From positions 310,001 through 374,000 of the forward strand of contig JAHVKF010000003.1 in assembly GCA_019800895.1 (NCBI GenBank): a stretch of 64,000 bases of DNA. The letters are read 5' to 3'. How positions within the stretch are numbered: position 1 is the stretch's first letter; the number at the start of each line of letters is the position of its first letter. Origin of the DNA: Halomonas denitrificans. GTDB taxonomy: Bacteria > Pseudomonadota > Gammaproteobacteria > Xanthomonadales > Wenzhouxiangellaceae. The notes under the pieces were generated by a model. The model was not told where the DNA came from, searched no databases, and worked only from the letters and a program-made list of their open reading frames with translations. Positions 7,465 through 19,915 of the stretch are shown in pieces. The position numbers and the translations under genes were made by a program.

Positions 7465-8256
7465 ATGGCCGATGCACATGGGCAGGCGTGGATGAGCCGG
7501 ATGACAGGCAACCGGTGGATCGTTCTGGCAGGGCTGCTCGCCGCCGTACCCACGGGCGTCCTCGGCGCATCGAAACTGCCGGTGCTCGGCTACTGCGACG
7601 GTTGCAGTGTTGCGATGCAGTGGCGCTTGGCGGCCGAAGCGACGGCGCAGGACCTCGCCCCGATCGAACGCGTCGCGCAGGAGATCTATCTCGTCGATCG
7701 CGTGGGCGCATCGGTGGCCGCATTCTCGATCAGGCAGCAGCCCGATTCGAAGCCGATGCCGTCCGTCGGGCAAGGGGGTGGCCGACCGCGCTCGGACCGG
7801 CGCGCGTTGCGTGCGGTCGATGTCGAGCGGATCGATCCTGACCCGGCCGTGCGACGAGCGGTTCTCGATGGGCTCCGCGCGGCGAACGAAGTCCGACAGA
7901 TCTTCGCGTTCGGCCGTATTTCCATCGAGGATCTCGGGCTGACCGAACGAATCCCCTCCGCCATCGACCTCGTGGGGCCGGAGGTCACTGATGCCGGCCG
8001 CAACCGGGCGGCGCTTCGCGATGCGCTCGGGCACTACGTGAACGGGATCATCGGTGACGCGGAGGCGGCGCTGGATGGGCCGGCAAGGGAGGTGATGGCG
8101 AACCTGCTGTCCGACCGTTCTGCAGTCTCGAACGGTGGTTTCGTCATCGCGTTTCCGGACGGCACGACGATTCGCGTCGCGCTCGATGGACTGCATCGGC
8201 TGCCGCGAGATCGACAGAGGACCCGGGCCGAGAGTCAGCGGGCTGATTCGTCATGA
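7465..8256 (+). CDS. secreted protein of unknown function (CxxCS...Q family)
   Basis: A 263-residue protein. The start at 7465 has GAGGACG just upstream; later in-frame ATGs at 7492 and 7501 are possible. A signal peptide (WIVLAGLLAAVPTGVLGA) precedes GYCDGCSVAMQWRLAAEA near the mature N-terminus, then QEIYLVDRVGASVAAFSI. Near the C-terminus is GGFVIAFPDGTTIRVAL. Both landmarks parallel the protein encoded at 1470-2324, so they probably belong to one family despite low overall identity. Function unknown; the paired cysteines suggest a periplasmic or exported location. It is translationally coupled to the small membrane protein at 8253 through an ATGA overlap and lies downstream of the 23-bp repeats. 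Confidence 0.75.
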   Translation: MADAHGQAWMSRMTGNRWIVLAGLLAAVPTGVLGASKLPVLGYCDGCSVAMQWRLAAEATAQDLAPIERVAQEIYLVDRVGASVAAFSIRQQPDSKPMPSVGQGGGRPRSDRRALRAVDVERIDPDPAVRRAVLDGLRAANEVRQIFAFGRISIEDLGLTERIPSAIDLVGPEVTDAGRNRAALRDALGHYVNGIIGDAEAALDGPAREVMANLLSDRSAVSNGGFVIAFPDGTTIRVALDGLHRLPRDRQRTRAESQRADSS

Positions 8257-8489
8257 GCGCGCGAATCGGCTTGCGCGTCGCCCAGTTCGTCGCCGGCGCG
8301 CTCGTGCTGACGAGTCTGGCACTGCAGCTTCTGATCTTCGAGGCACTGGCGGTCACGGGATACGGTCTGTGGCCGGTGCTTGTCGGGTTCGTCGCGATCG
8401 TGACCGTGCTCGCCCCGGGCCCGGAGCAGGCGACGCGTCGACGCCGCTCGGTCGTGGCACGGCGCGGTCGTCGTCCTCGTCGTCGGTAG
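8253..8489 (+). CDS. small membrane protein, unknown
   Basis: A 78-residue protein with two hydrophobic stretches (VAQFVAGALVLTSLALQLLIF and YGLWPVLVGFVAIVTVLA) followed by a strongly basic tail rich in arginine. Its ATG overlaps the stop of the preceding secreted-protein gene by four bases, implying translational coupling and a shared role. No family recognised. The basic tail would face the cytoplasm if the protein is a two-helix hairpin. Confidence 0.55.
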   Translation: MSARIGLRVAQFVAGALVLTSLALQLLIFEALAVTGYGLWPVLVGFVAIVTVLAPGPEQATRRRRSVVARRGRRPRRR

Positions 8490-8567
8490 GGGGGCTGTCT
8501 CGAAGGTCGAGCCGGTACGCTCGAACGGCTCGCTTCAGCGGCGGCCCGGCATCGTCGAAGATCGAGG

Positions 8568-9470
8568 CTAGGCGGGCGCTGCGAGAAAGTCGCGGATCAT
8601 CGGGACCAGGCGATCGGCGGCATCTTCGAGCACGTAGTGGCCGGCGTCCTCGAAGTACTCGATCCGCGGATCGGGGAAGATCTCGCGCCACTTGTCGAGG
8701 ACCTCGTCGTTGAAGACGAAGTCCTTCGCGCCCCAGCCGAAGAACTTCGGCTTGTCGGCAAGCGCGGGCAGCAGGCGCTCGGTCTCGGCCAGCACCGGCC
8801 AGGCCGGGTCGGCCTCGGTCAGCGGAATGTCCTGGACGAAGCGCAGGGTCGCCAGGCGACGGTGCGATCCGCCGCGATAGGGCGCGGTCAGGCCGCGGGC
8901 GACATTCCTCGGCAGCTTCGAGGCCGTGGCCATCCGCGTGGCCAGGCCGGAGAAGGCGTTGAAGCCCTTGATCAGGAACGCGCCGAGCCCGGTCCGGGCG
9001 AAGGCCAGCGATTTCGGCAGGTTGGCATCGTCGGGAATCGTGAACGCCCAGGTATTCAGGATGACCAGCTTGCCGATCCGCTCCGGGTTGCGTGCGGCCC
9101 AGCCGAGACCGATCGCGCCGCCCCAGTCGTGAACGACCATGTCGATCGTCCGGTCCGGTTCGACCGCGTCCAGCCAGTCGCCGAGGTCGTCGATGCGCTG
9201 ACCGAGCGTGTAATCGTAGTTCTCGTCCGCGGGGCGGTCGGACAGGCCCATCCCGATGTGGTCCGGGGCCAGGCAGCGGTGCTCGCTCGCCAGCGCCCGG
9301 ATCACGTTGCGGTAGTAGAACGACCAGGTGGGGTTGCCGTGGACCATGACCACGGGGCGACCGGATGCCGGACCCTCGTCGACGTAGTGCAAGGCGTGGC
9401 CGCTCGGCAGCGCGTGGTAATGGCTGTCGAACGGGTACAGCGAACGGTCGAGGCCGGGCAGTTCGGTCAC
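8568..9470 (-). CDS. oleB: OleB-like alpha/beta hydrolase (beta-lactone decarboxylase)
   Basis: A 300-residue alpha/beta hydrolase of the haloalkane dehalogenase-like group. In the olefin pathway OleB removes CO2 from a cis-beta-lactone to give the long-chain alkene. Seen here: oxyanion region VMVHGNPTWSFYYRN, nucleophile elbow VVHDWGGAIG with Asp115 as the predicted nucleophile, and the C-terminal EDAGHYVLEDA carrying the catalytic histidine. It lies 66 bp downstream of oleA on the same strand, which decides the assignment over a true dehalogenase. The start is ATG at 9470. The family also includes dehalogenases, so sequence alone would be ambiguous without the context. Confidence 0.82.
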   Translation of the reverse strand: MTELPGLDRSLYPFDSHYHALPSGHALHYVDEGPASGRPVVMVHGNPTWSFYYRNVIRALASEHRCLAPDHIGMGLSDRPADENYDYTLGQRIDDLGDWLDAVEPDRTIDMVVHDWGGAIGLGWAARNPERIGKLVILNTWAFTIPDDANLPKSLAFARTGLGAFLIKGFNAFSGLATRMATASKLPRNVARGLTAPYRGGSHRRLATLRFVQDIPLTEADPAWPVLAETERLLPALADKPKFFGWGAKDFVFNDEVLDKWREIFPDPRIEYFEDAGHYVLEDAADRLVPMIRDFLAAPA

Positions 9471-9536
9471 GGTCGGCGGTCTCCGGCGGTCCGGCGGATC
9501 AGGTCAGTTACGAGGCGGCGATCGGTTCGGCGGGTC

Positions 9537-10553
9537 TTACCAGACCACCTCGGCCATCGAGCAGTTCAGCCCCGAGCCGATGCCCATCAGGGCGATCTTG
9601 TCGCCCCGGTTGACGCGGTTCTCGTCGACGATGCGCGAGAGCACGGTCGGGATCGACGCCGGGCCGATGTTGCCGAGCCGCGGGAAGATGCGGTAGACGC
9701 GCTCGGGTTCCACCCCGAACATGCGGATGAACATGTCCGTGTGCGCCTTCGAGACCTGGTGGATGACGATGTGGTCGAGATCGTTGGCCACCCAACCGAG
9801 CACGGTACGGGCGGCCGTGAAGGTCAGCGTGGCCAGCTTCATGCCTTCGGTCAGCAGGCTGCGCGTGTCGGTCCACATCTGGTGGTTCCAACCGCGGCAA
9901 AGGTTGTTGAACTGGGTCGCGGCACGCGTCACGCCGCCCTTGTAGGCGGGGCCCTCGGGCATCAGGTCGCGGCGCGTCATGACCATCGCCGCAGCGCCCG
10001 AGCCCAGCGTCAGCGACGCGAACTCGCTCTTGAACTGCTTGCGCGTGACCGACGGCTGCAGCAGCCGATTGATCGTGGTCTCGTTGAGTTCCTTGCTCGA
10101 CTCGCCGTTGACGATCAGGGCGTAGTCGATCTCGCCCCGCTCGAGCATCCGGCCGGCAATGTTCATGCCGTTGATGAACGCCAGGCACGCGTTGCCCACA
10201 TCGAAGCTCTCGCAGGTGTTCGAAAGCTTGAGGTTGTTGTGCACCACGCAGGCCGTCGACGGCTCGAGAAAGTCGCGCGACACCGAGGTGTTGATGAGGA
10301 TGCCGACCTGACCGGGTTCGATGCCCGCGCGCTCCATGGCCTTGCGGCCGGCCAGCGTCGCCGCGTCGGAAGGTTGCATGCCGTCGTCCCAGTAGCGTCG
10401 TTCCTGGATGCCGGCCAGGTCGATCAGCGGGTTGCCGCGAACGCGCAGGCGCTTCAGGGTCGGCGCCAGGCGCTCCAGGACTTCCTCGCTGGAGACCTTG
10501 TGCGGCGGGTCGACGGAGACCACGGACTGGATGGCAACGTTTTCGAACAGCAT
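9537..10553 (-). CDS. oleA: OleA, thiolase-fold acyl-CoA condensing enzyme
   Basis: A 338-residue KAS III-like enzyme that joins two fatty acyl-CoAs head to head to a beta-keto acid, first step of long-chain olefin synthesis. Seen: LAGIQERRYWDDGMQPSDAA in the N-terminal part, active-site Cys123 in the VGNACLAFING context, and IVIHQVSKAHTDMFIRM with the catalytic histidine, followed by GNIGPASIPTVLSR. Ordinary FabH proteins have a different start and the motif DTACAGF. Length fits OleA. It is first in the minus-strand pair oleA-oleB and faces a divergent DUF1704 gene 90 bp away, with a TATAAT box between them. Confidence 0.88.
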   Translation of the reverse strand: MLFENVAIQSVVSVDPPHKVSSEEVLERLAPTLKRLRVRGNPLIDLAGIQERRYWDDGMQPSDAATLAGRKAMERAGIEPGQVGILINTSVSRDFLEPSTACVVHNNLKLSNTCESFDVGNACLAFINGMNIAGRMLERGEIDYALIVNGESSKELNETTINRLLQPSVTRKQFKSEFASLTLGSGAAAMVMTRRDLMPEGPAYKGGVTRAATQFNNLCRGWNHQMWTDTRSLLTEGMKLATLTFTAARTVLGWVANDLDHIVIHQVSKAHTDMFIRMFGVEPERVYRIFPRLGNIGPASIPTVLSRIVDENRVNRGDKIALMGIGSGLNCSMAEVVW

Positions 10554-10601
10554 TCTCGCTTCCGGCCCGCGCGCGGCGGGTCTATGGGCAGGTAACCTCG
10601 T

Positions 10602-10607
10602 ATTATA
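10602..10607 (-). promoter_or_regulatory. candidate -10 box for oleA
   Basis: ATTATA on the plus strand reads TATAAT on the minus strand, about 49 bases before the oleA start. The surroundings CGTATTATACG are nearly symmetric, so a plus-strand use for the DUF1704 gene is also possible. No clear -35 element is seen. Confidence 0.4.
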
Positions 10608-10642
10608 CGTCGATCACGCCACCGCCCGGTTCACGTCCTCCC

Positions 10643-11929
10643 ATGCCCGACCCAGCTTCCGCTTCGCGGCTTTCCGAGTCGATCACGCGTGCGGCCACCG
10701 CGCTGCGCGTCGCCGAGCAGCCGCTGCGCATCCTCGGCCTGCTGGCCTGGCCCCAGGAGGTCCGCCGGACCTTTCTTGCCGGCGGCGCTCGGCGGCTTCC
10801 GCGGGTCGACTACCCGAAGGTCGATCCGCGCCCGGTCCGTCAGGCGCTGGCCGAGGCCCGCCGCGTCATCCCGGACTGCGGTCCGGCGCGTCCGTGGTTC
10901 GAGCGGATCGCGGAGCGCCTCGACGAGGCCGCGTCCATGACCACGCAGCTGGGGCGGGCGCCGTTCTTCGAGCATTCGCGGCGGCTCTACGGCGCACCGT
11001 CGGAAACCCTGTCCGACGCGCGAACCACGCCGCTGAAGCTGGCCCGTCGCATGCGTCGCCTGCTCGATCGCTTGTCGCACATCGATCTCGGCGCGGCCGA
11101 GGACGCCACGGTGACGGCGGAGGCGCTGGCAGAGCGGATGCGTCCCGCGGTCGCCAGGCTGTTCGGTGACGAGGCGCCCGAGATCGAGCTGGTCGAAACC
11201 CTCTCGGCCAATGCCACGGCCGGCCCGTCGCGGATCAAGATCCGCGCCGCGGCGCGCTTCACCGATCGCGACGTGGCTCAGCTGATCCACCACGAGGCCG
11301 GCATCCACGTCGCGACCGCGCTCAACGGCCGCCACCAGGAGGCGCTGCCGATCCTCGCCGCGAGCCATCCCGGCACCACCCGGACCCAGGAAGGCCTGGC
11401 GGTGTTTTCCGAGTTCATCACCGGCAGCATGGACCTCGATCGGCTGGGGCGCCTGACCGACCGGGTGCTGGCCATCCAGATGGCCATCGACGGTGCCGAC
11501 TTCGTCGAGGTCTACGGCTACTTCCGCGATCGCGGTTCGGACGAGCGCGAGGCGTTCGAACAGGCCCGGCGCGTCTTCCGGGGCGGGGTGCTGTCCGGCG
11601 GTGCGCCATTCACCAAGGACGTGGTCTACCTCGACGGGCTGCTCCGGGTCCACGACTTCCTGCGGTCGGTGGTCGCCGGCGGCCGCGCCGACCTCCTGCT
11701 TCTCCTGTTCTGCGGCAAGCTCGACCTCGACGACGTGCCGGTGCTCTGCGAGCTGGCCGACCTGGGCCTGGTCGCGGCGCCGAAGTTCCTGCCGTCGTGG
11801 GCCGAGGACCGCCGTTTCCTGGTCAGCTATCTCGCCTATTCCGGGTTCCTGGGGCGGGTCCGCCTGGGCGAGGTGCACAAGCGATTCGCGCGCCTGCTGC
11901 ACGACGCTCCGCCGGTAAAGTTCGCCTGA
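10643..11929 (+). CDS. DUF1704 / QEGLA-motif metallopeptidase-like protein
   Basis: A 428-residue protein of the family named flavohemoglobin expression-modulating QEGLA motif protein. The name-giving motif is visible (TRTQEGLAVFSE, about residue 250), as is the zinc-type HHEAGIHVAT (HExxxH) about 35 residues earlier. The eukaryotic member MATCAP of this domain family is a tubulin tyrosine carboxypeptidase, so peptidase activity is plausible, but bacterial substrates are not known. It is divergent from oleA and 58 bp upstream of oleC on the same strand, so it may be co-expressed with oleC. Whether it has any part in olefin synthesis is unknown. Confidence 0.85.
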   Translation: MPDPASASRLSESITRAATALRVAEQPLRILGLLAWPQEVRRTFLAGGARRLPRVDYPKVDPRPVRQALAEARRVIPDCGPARPWFERIAERLDEAASMTTQLGRAPFFEHSRRLYGAPSETLSDARTTPLKLARRMRRLLDRLSHIDLGAAEDATVTAEALAERMRPAVARLFGDEAPEIELVETLSANATAGPSRIKIRAAARFTDRDVAQLIHHEAGIHVATALNGRHQEALPILAASHPGTTRTQEGLAVFSEFITGSMDLDRLGRLTDRVLAIQMAIDGADFVEVYGYFRDRGSDEREAFEQARRVFRGGVLSGGAPFTKDVVYLDGLLRVHDFLRSVVAGGRADLLLLLFCGKLDLDDVPVLCELADLGLVAAPKFLPSWAEDRRFLVSYLAYSGFLGRVRLGEVHKRFARLLHDAPPVKFA

Positions 11930-11987
11930 CCGGCGAGGGCGTACTACACTTCGGGGCAGCCGGTTCCCATCCGAAGCGACCTCCGCC

Positions 11988-13672
11988 GTGACCGAACTCG
12001 TCAACATTGCCGAAGCGCTGACCCGCCAGGCGCGGGCCCGACCGGACACCGTGGCCCTGATCGTGCCGACGCGCCGCGTCGACGGCCGCTGGCAGGACCG
12101 GCGCTATACCTATCGCCAGCTCGACGACCTCAGCGACCGGCTGGCGGCGGGACTGCAGGCCCAGGGTTACGAGCCCGGCACCCGTGTCGCGTTCATGGTC
12201 CCGCCGTCGCTGGAATTCTTCGCCCTGTTTTTCGCGCTGTTCAAGGCCGGCCTGGTGCCGGTTCTGATCGATCCGGGCATCGGCATGAAACCGCTCAAGG
12301 CCTGCCTGGCCGAGGCCCGGCCCCGGGTCTTCATCGGGGTGGCCCGCGCGCAGTGGGCCCGTCTGCTGCTCGGCTGGGGTCGTGAATCGATCCGCTCGAC
12401 GATCACGATCGGCCCGCGCCCGTTCGGCCTCGGGAGGAAGTACAAGGATCTGCTGGCCGGCAATGCGACCGATTTCCAGCCGCCGCCGTTCGATGACGAC
12501 GAAGCCGCGGAGCGACCCGCGGCGATCCTGTTCACGTCCGGTTCCACCGGCATTCCGAAGGGCGTGGTCTATCGCCACCGCAATTTCGTCGCCCAGGTCC
12601 GGCTGATGCGCGAAACCTTCGGCATGAGCCCGGGCGAAGTCGACCTGCCGACGTTCCCGCCGTTCGCCCTGTTCGACCCGGCCCTGGGCATGACCACGGT
12701 GATCCCGAAGATGGATTTCACCCGGCCGGCCAAGGCCGACCCCGACATGCTGGTCAGCATGCTCGAACAGTACGGCGTGACCAACCTGTTCGGCTCCCCG
12801 GCGTTGATGAACACGCTGTCGCGGCACCTCGAAGGCAACGGCATCGAGTTGCCGACGCTCAAGCGTGCGCTGTCGGCCGGCGCGCCCGTGCCGCCGAAGG
12901 TCGTCGAGCGGGTGCTCCGGGCGCTGAATCCGACCGCGGACCTGCACACGCCCTACGGTGCGACGGAAGTTCTGCCGGTCGCCACCGTGGCCGGCCGGGA
13001 GCTGCTCGACGGCTTGGCCGACGCCCACCGCGAAGGCCGGGGCATCTGCGTCGGCCGTCCGCTTGCGGCCAATACGGTGCGCGTCATCAAGATCACAGAC
13101 CGGCCGATCGAGAAGCTGGCCGATTCGGCCCGGGTCGACCGCGGCGAGATCGGCGAGATCTGCGTGTGCGGGCCGACGGTGACCGAGCAGTACTGGCAGC
13201 GCGATGCGCAGACCCGGCTGGCCAAGATGGTCGGCCCGGACGGCGCCGTGTGGCATCGCATGGGCGACCTGGGCTGGATCGACGACGACGGCCGACTATG
13301 GTACTGCGGCCGCAAGTCCGAGCGCGTGATCACCACCGACGGCACGCTCTACACCGAGTGCGTCGAAGGCCGGGTCAATGCCGTCCACGGCGTGTACCGG
13401 TCGGCCCTGGTCGGGGTCGGGGAACCGGGCCGCCAACTCCCGGTGGTCATCGTCGAACCCGAGCCCACGGTCAAGCCCGGCCCGGTGATCGCCAGCGTCC
13501 ATGACCAGCTCGAGATGCACGCCGAGACGGCGATGATCCGCGACGTGCTGATGCGCCAGGACCTGCCGACGGACATCCGGCACAACGCCAAGATCCGTCG
13601 GCCGCAGCTGGCCGAATGGGCCGCCCGGCGGCTGCGCCGGCGCCGGATCGGAGCGACCGCGAAGGACTGGTC

Positions 13673-13676
<4 letters not shown>
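11988..13676 (+). CDS. oleC: OleC, AMP-dependent beta-lactone synthetase
   Basis: A 562-residue ANL-superfamily enzyme. OleC activates the beta-hydroxy acid with ATP and closes it to a beta-lactone. Seen: the P-loop AAILFTSGSTGIPKGVVY near residue 185, YGATEVLPVAT (A5-like) near 322, and the C-terminal hinge region GDLGWIDDDGRLWYCGRKSERV. The early IDPGIGMKPLKACLAEA is typical of OleC rather than acyl-CoA synthetases. Start ATG at 11988; TACACT at 11945-11950 could be a -10 box. The stop overlaps the start of the following channel gene (GTGA). OleD, the reductase that normally acts before OleC, is not encoded in this window. Confidence 0.86.
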
Positions 13677-17719
<4,043 letters not shown>

Positions 17720-17723
<4 letters not shown>

Positions 17724-18451
17724 CCGGTCCCGCCGGGGCGATCGAACATCGGAGCCTGCCGCTGGGCTCGCTGCCCATCCCCGACGAGCGTGTCGTCGAC
17801 GTCTGGTTGATTCGGCAGGACCGTCTGCCGCTGGCCGGCCTCGGTGCGCTGGCCGCGACCTCGGAAGGGGCCGACACGCGGCAACTCGAACGGGTCCAGC
17901 AGCGCTTTCTGCTGCGGCTTCTCCTCGGTGCCTATCTCGATCGGCCCGGGCGCGACGTGACGATCGATCGCGAGTCCGCCGGCAAGCCGGTGCTGGTCGG
18001 TGAGGACGCCCGCAGGCTGGCGTTCAGCCAGTCGCACGCCGGCGCCTGGCTGGCGATCGCGGTCAGTGGCGGCGTCCCGGTCGGCATCGACATCGAGCCC
18101 GGCGACCGCCGGCCGCGTTGGGAACGGTTGGCGCGCCGCTACTTCCCCGCCCACGATGCCGACGCGGTCTGCAGCGACCCCGCGTCCGGCGGCTGCCGGC
18201 GGTTCCTCGATCACTGGACCGCGCGCGAGGCGCTGGTCAAGGCGGCGGGCCGCACGCTGGCCGGAAACGTGGCCGGCATCGAGCTCGGTGCCGATCCCGG
18301 CGACCGGCCTGCGGCCCTGCCCAGCGATTGGCCAACGGGCGCATGGAGCTTGCGCAGGCTCGAGACCGCTCCCGGTCTGGTCGGCCACGTCGCCTGGGCG
18401 GCAGATTCGGCGCCGGATCTCCGCCTTCGACAGCTGGCCGGCCCCGGTTGA
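17720..18451 (+). CDS. 4'-phosphopantetheinyl transferase (Sfp-type)
   Basis: A 243-residue enzyme that transfers phosphopantetheine from CoA to carrier-protein serines. Motifs seen are GKPVL, FSQSHAGAWLAIAV, the magnesium-binding GIDIE, and WTAREALVKAAG with catalytic Glu and Lys. The ATG overlaps the preceding stop (ATGA). The family serves fatty-acid, polyketide or siderophore carriers; no such synthase is in this window, so its partner is unknown. It ends the run of overlapped genes; ubiE follows after 112 bp. Confidence 0.88.
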
Positions 18452-18563
18452 CCCGACCGCGGCTCGAACGGGCGTCGTGCAGCGCGCGCCGACGCGGTCG
18501 CGTCGGCGGATCGGGTACCCTGTCCGGCGTTGCCTACAACGGCCAGAATCGCTGGATTGCACC

Positions 18564-19298
18564 ATGACGGATTTCGGATTCCGCGAGGTTTCGCCCGAGG
18601 AAAAGACGCAGCTGGTCGGCCGCGTGTTCTCGTCCGTGGCGGATCGTTACGACCTGATGAACGACCTGATGTCGGTCGGCATCCACCGCCTGTGGAAGCG
18701 CCACTTCGTGGCCGGTTGCGCGCTGCGTCCCGGCCAGGCGGTGCTGGATCTCGCCGGCGGCACGGGAGATATCGCCGACCTGGTCCGGCGCCGGGTCCAG
18801 CCCGGCGGCAAGGTGCTGGTCGCCGACATCAACCGGGCCATGCTCGAAGCGGGCCGGCGGCGCATGGACGATCGAGGCCGCGTCGGCGGCTTCGAGTGGC
18901 TGCAGGTCAACGCCGAATCGCTGCCGTTCGCGGACCGCTCCTTCGACCACCTGACGATCGCCTTCGGCCTGCGTAACGTGACCGACAAGACGGCCGCGCT
19001 GGCCGAGATGCATCGGGTGCTCAAGCCCGGCGGGCAGGTCCATATCCTCGAGTTCTCGCACGTGGCGCCGGAACCGGTCGCGAAGGCCTACGACCTGTGG
19101 TCGTTCCAGGTCCTGCCACGGCTCGGGGCCCTGGTTGCCGGCGATCGCGACAGCTACCAGTACCTGGCCGAATCGATCCGGCGTTTCCCGAACCAGGAAG
19201 CGCTCGCGGGTCAGCTCCAGGAGGCCGGGTTCGAGCGCGTTCGCTACGAGAACCTGTCGGCCGGCATCGCCGCGATCCACCGGGGCGCGCGCACCTGA
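18564..19298 (+). CDS. ubiE: ubiquinone/menaquinone C-methyltransferase
   Basis: A 244-residue SAM-dependent methyltransferase of ubiquinone biosynthesis. It starts MTDFGFREVSPEEKTQLVGRV, has the family's VFSSVADRYDLMNDLMSVGIHRLWK, SAM loop VLDLAGGTGDIADL, and the later FAFGLRN-type TIAFGLRNVTDK and LKPGGQVHILEFS. The C-terminal YENLSAGIAAIHRG is also typical. The stop overlaps the ubiJ start by one base. With ubiJ and ubiB it forms the usual gammaproteobacterial ubiE-J-B operon. Confidence 0.95.
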   Translation: MTDFGFREVSPEEKTQLVGRVFSSVADRYDLMNDLMSVGIHRLWKRHFVAGCALRPGQAVLDLAGGTGDIADLVRRRVQPGGKVLVADINRAMLEAGRRRMDDRGRVGGFEWLQVNAESLPFADRSFDHLTIAFGLRNVTDKTAALAEMHRVLKPGGQVHILEFSHVAPEPVAKAYDLWSFQVLPRLGALVAGDRDSYQYLAESIRRFPNQEALAGQLQEAGFERVRYENLSAGIAAIHRGART

Positions 19299-19915
19299 TG
19301 TCGCGCTACGTCACGCCCCTGCCTGCGCTGCTGGCCCGTGCCTGCGAGCTGGTCGCCAACCGCGCTGCCGCCCTGGACCCCGCGGCGGCCGAGCATCTCG
19401 CGCCGCTCGCCGGGCACTGGCTCCGGTTCGAGCTCGACGGCCTGGGCATCGACCTGTGGGTCGGTGCCGAGGGGGAGCGCCTGCGGGTGCTGGCCGAACC
19501 GGAGGATCCGGACCTCGAGGCCGACACCATGGTCAGCGGCACGCCCGGCGCGTTGCTGGCGATGGCCGTGCCCGACCTGTCGGGCCCCGGCGGTGTCCGG
19601 ATCGAGGGCGACGCGCGCCTTGCGCAGAAATTCCAGCAGGCCATGACCCGCATCGACCCGGACCTGGAGCAGGGCCTGGCCGATGCCTTCGGCCCGCTGC
19701 TCGGGCCGCAGATGTATCGGGTCGTCCGCGAGACGGTCGATTTCGGCGGCCATGCCGCGCGAAGCGGCGGCCACCAGTTCGCGCACTGGCTGCGCGAGGA
19801 GAGTGACCTGGTGCCGCCGCCGGCCGACTGGCGGGCGTTCCGGGACGGCGTCGACGAATTGCGCGAGGCCGTGGACCGGTTTGCCGGCAGGGTGCGCAGG
19901 AGGCTCGACGCGTGA
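19298..19915 (+). CDS. ubiJ: ubiquinone biosynthesis accessory factor with SCP2 domain
   Basis: A 205-residue protein. The SCP2-like lipid-binding region lies in about residues 30-130 (GHWLRFELDGLGIDLWV ... DTMVSGTPGALLAMA ... VRIEGDARLAQKFQQAM). UbiJ with UbiK organises the soluble Ubi complex and binds lipid intermediates. A charged C-terminal region (DWRAFRDGVDELREAVDRFAGRV) looks helical and may be the UbiK-contact part. Position between ubiE and ubiB, with overlaps on both sides, decides the name. Confidence 0.88.
   Translation: MSRYVTPLPALLARACELVANRAAALDPAAAEHLAPLAGHWLRFELDGLGIDLWVGAEGERLRVLAEPEDPDLEADTMVSGTPGALLAMAVPDLSGPGGVRIEGDARLAQKFQQAMTRIDPDLEQGLADAFGPLLGPQMYRVVRETVDFGGHAARSGGHQFAHWLREESDLVPPPADWRAFRDGVDELREAVDRFAGRVRRRLDA

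Noticed and set aside
8568-9470. Haloalkane dehalogenase for the oleB gene
   Set aside because: The fold and DWGG elbow are shared, but the pairing with oleA points to OleB.
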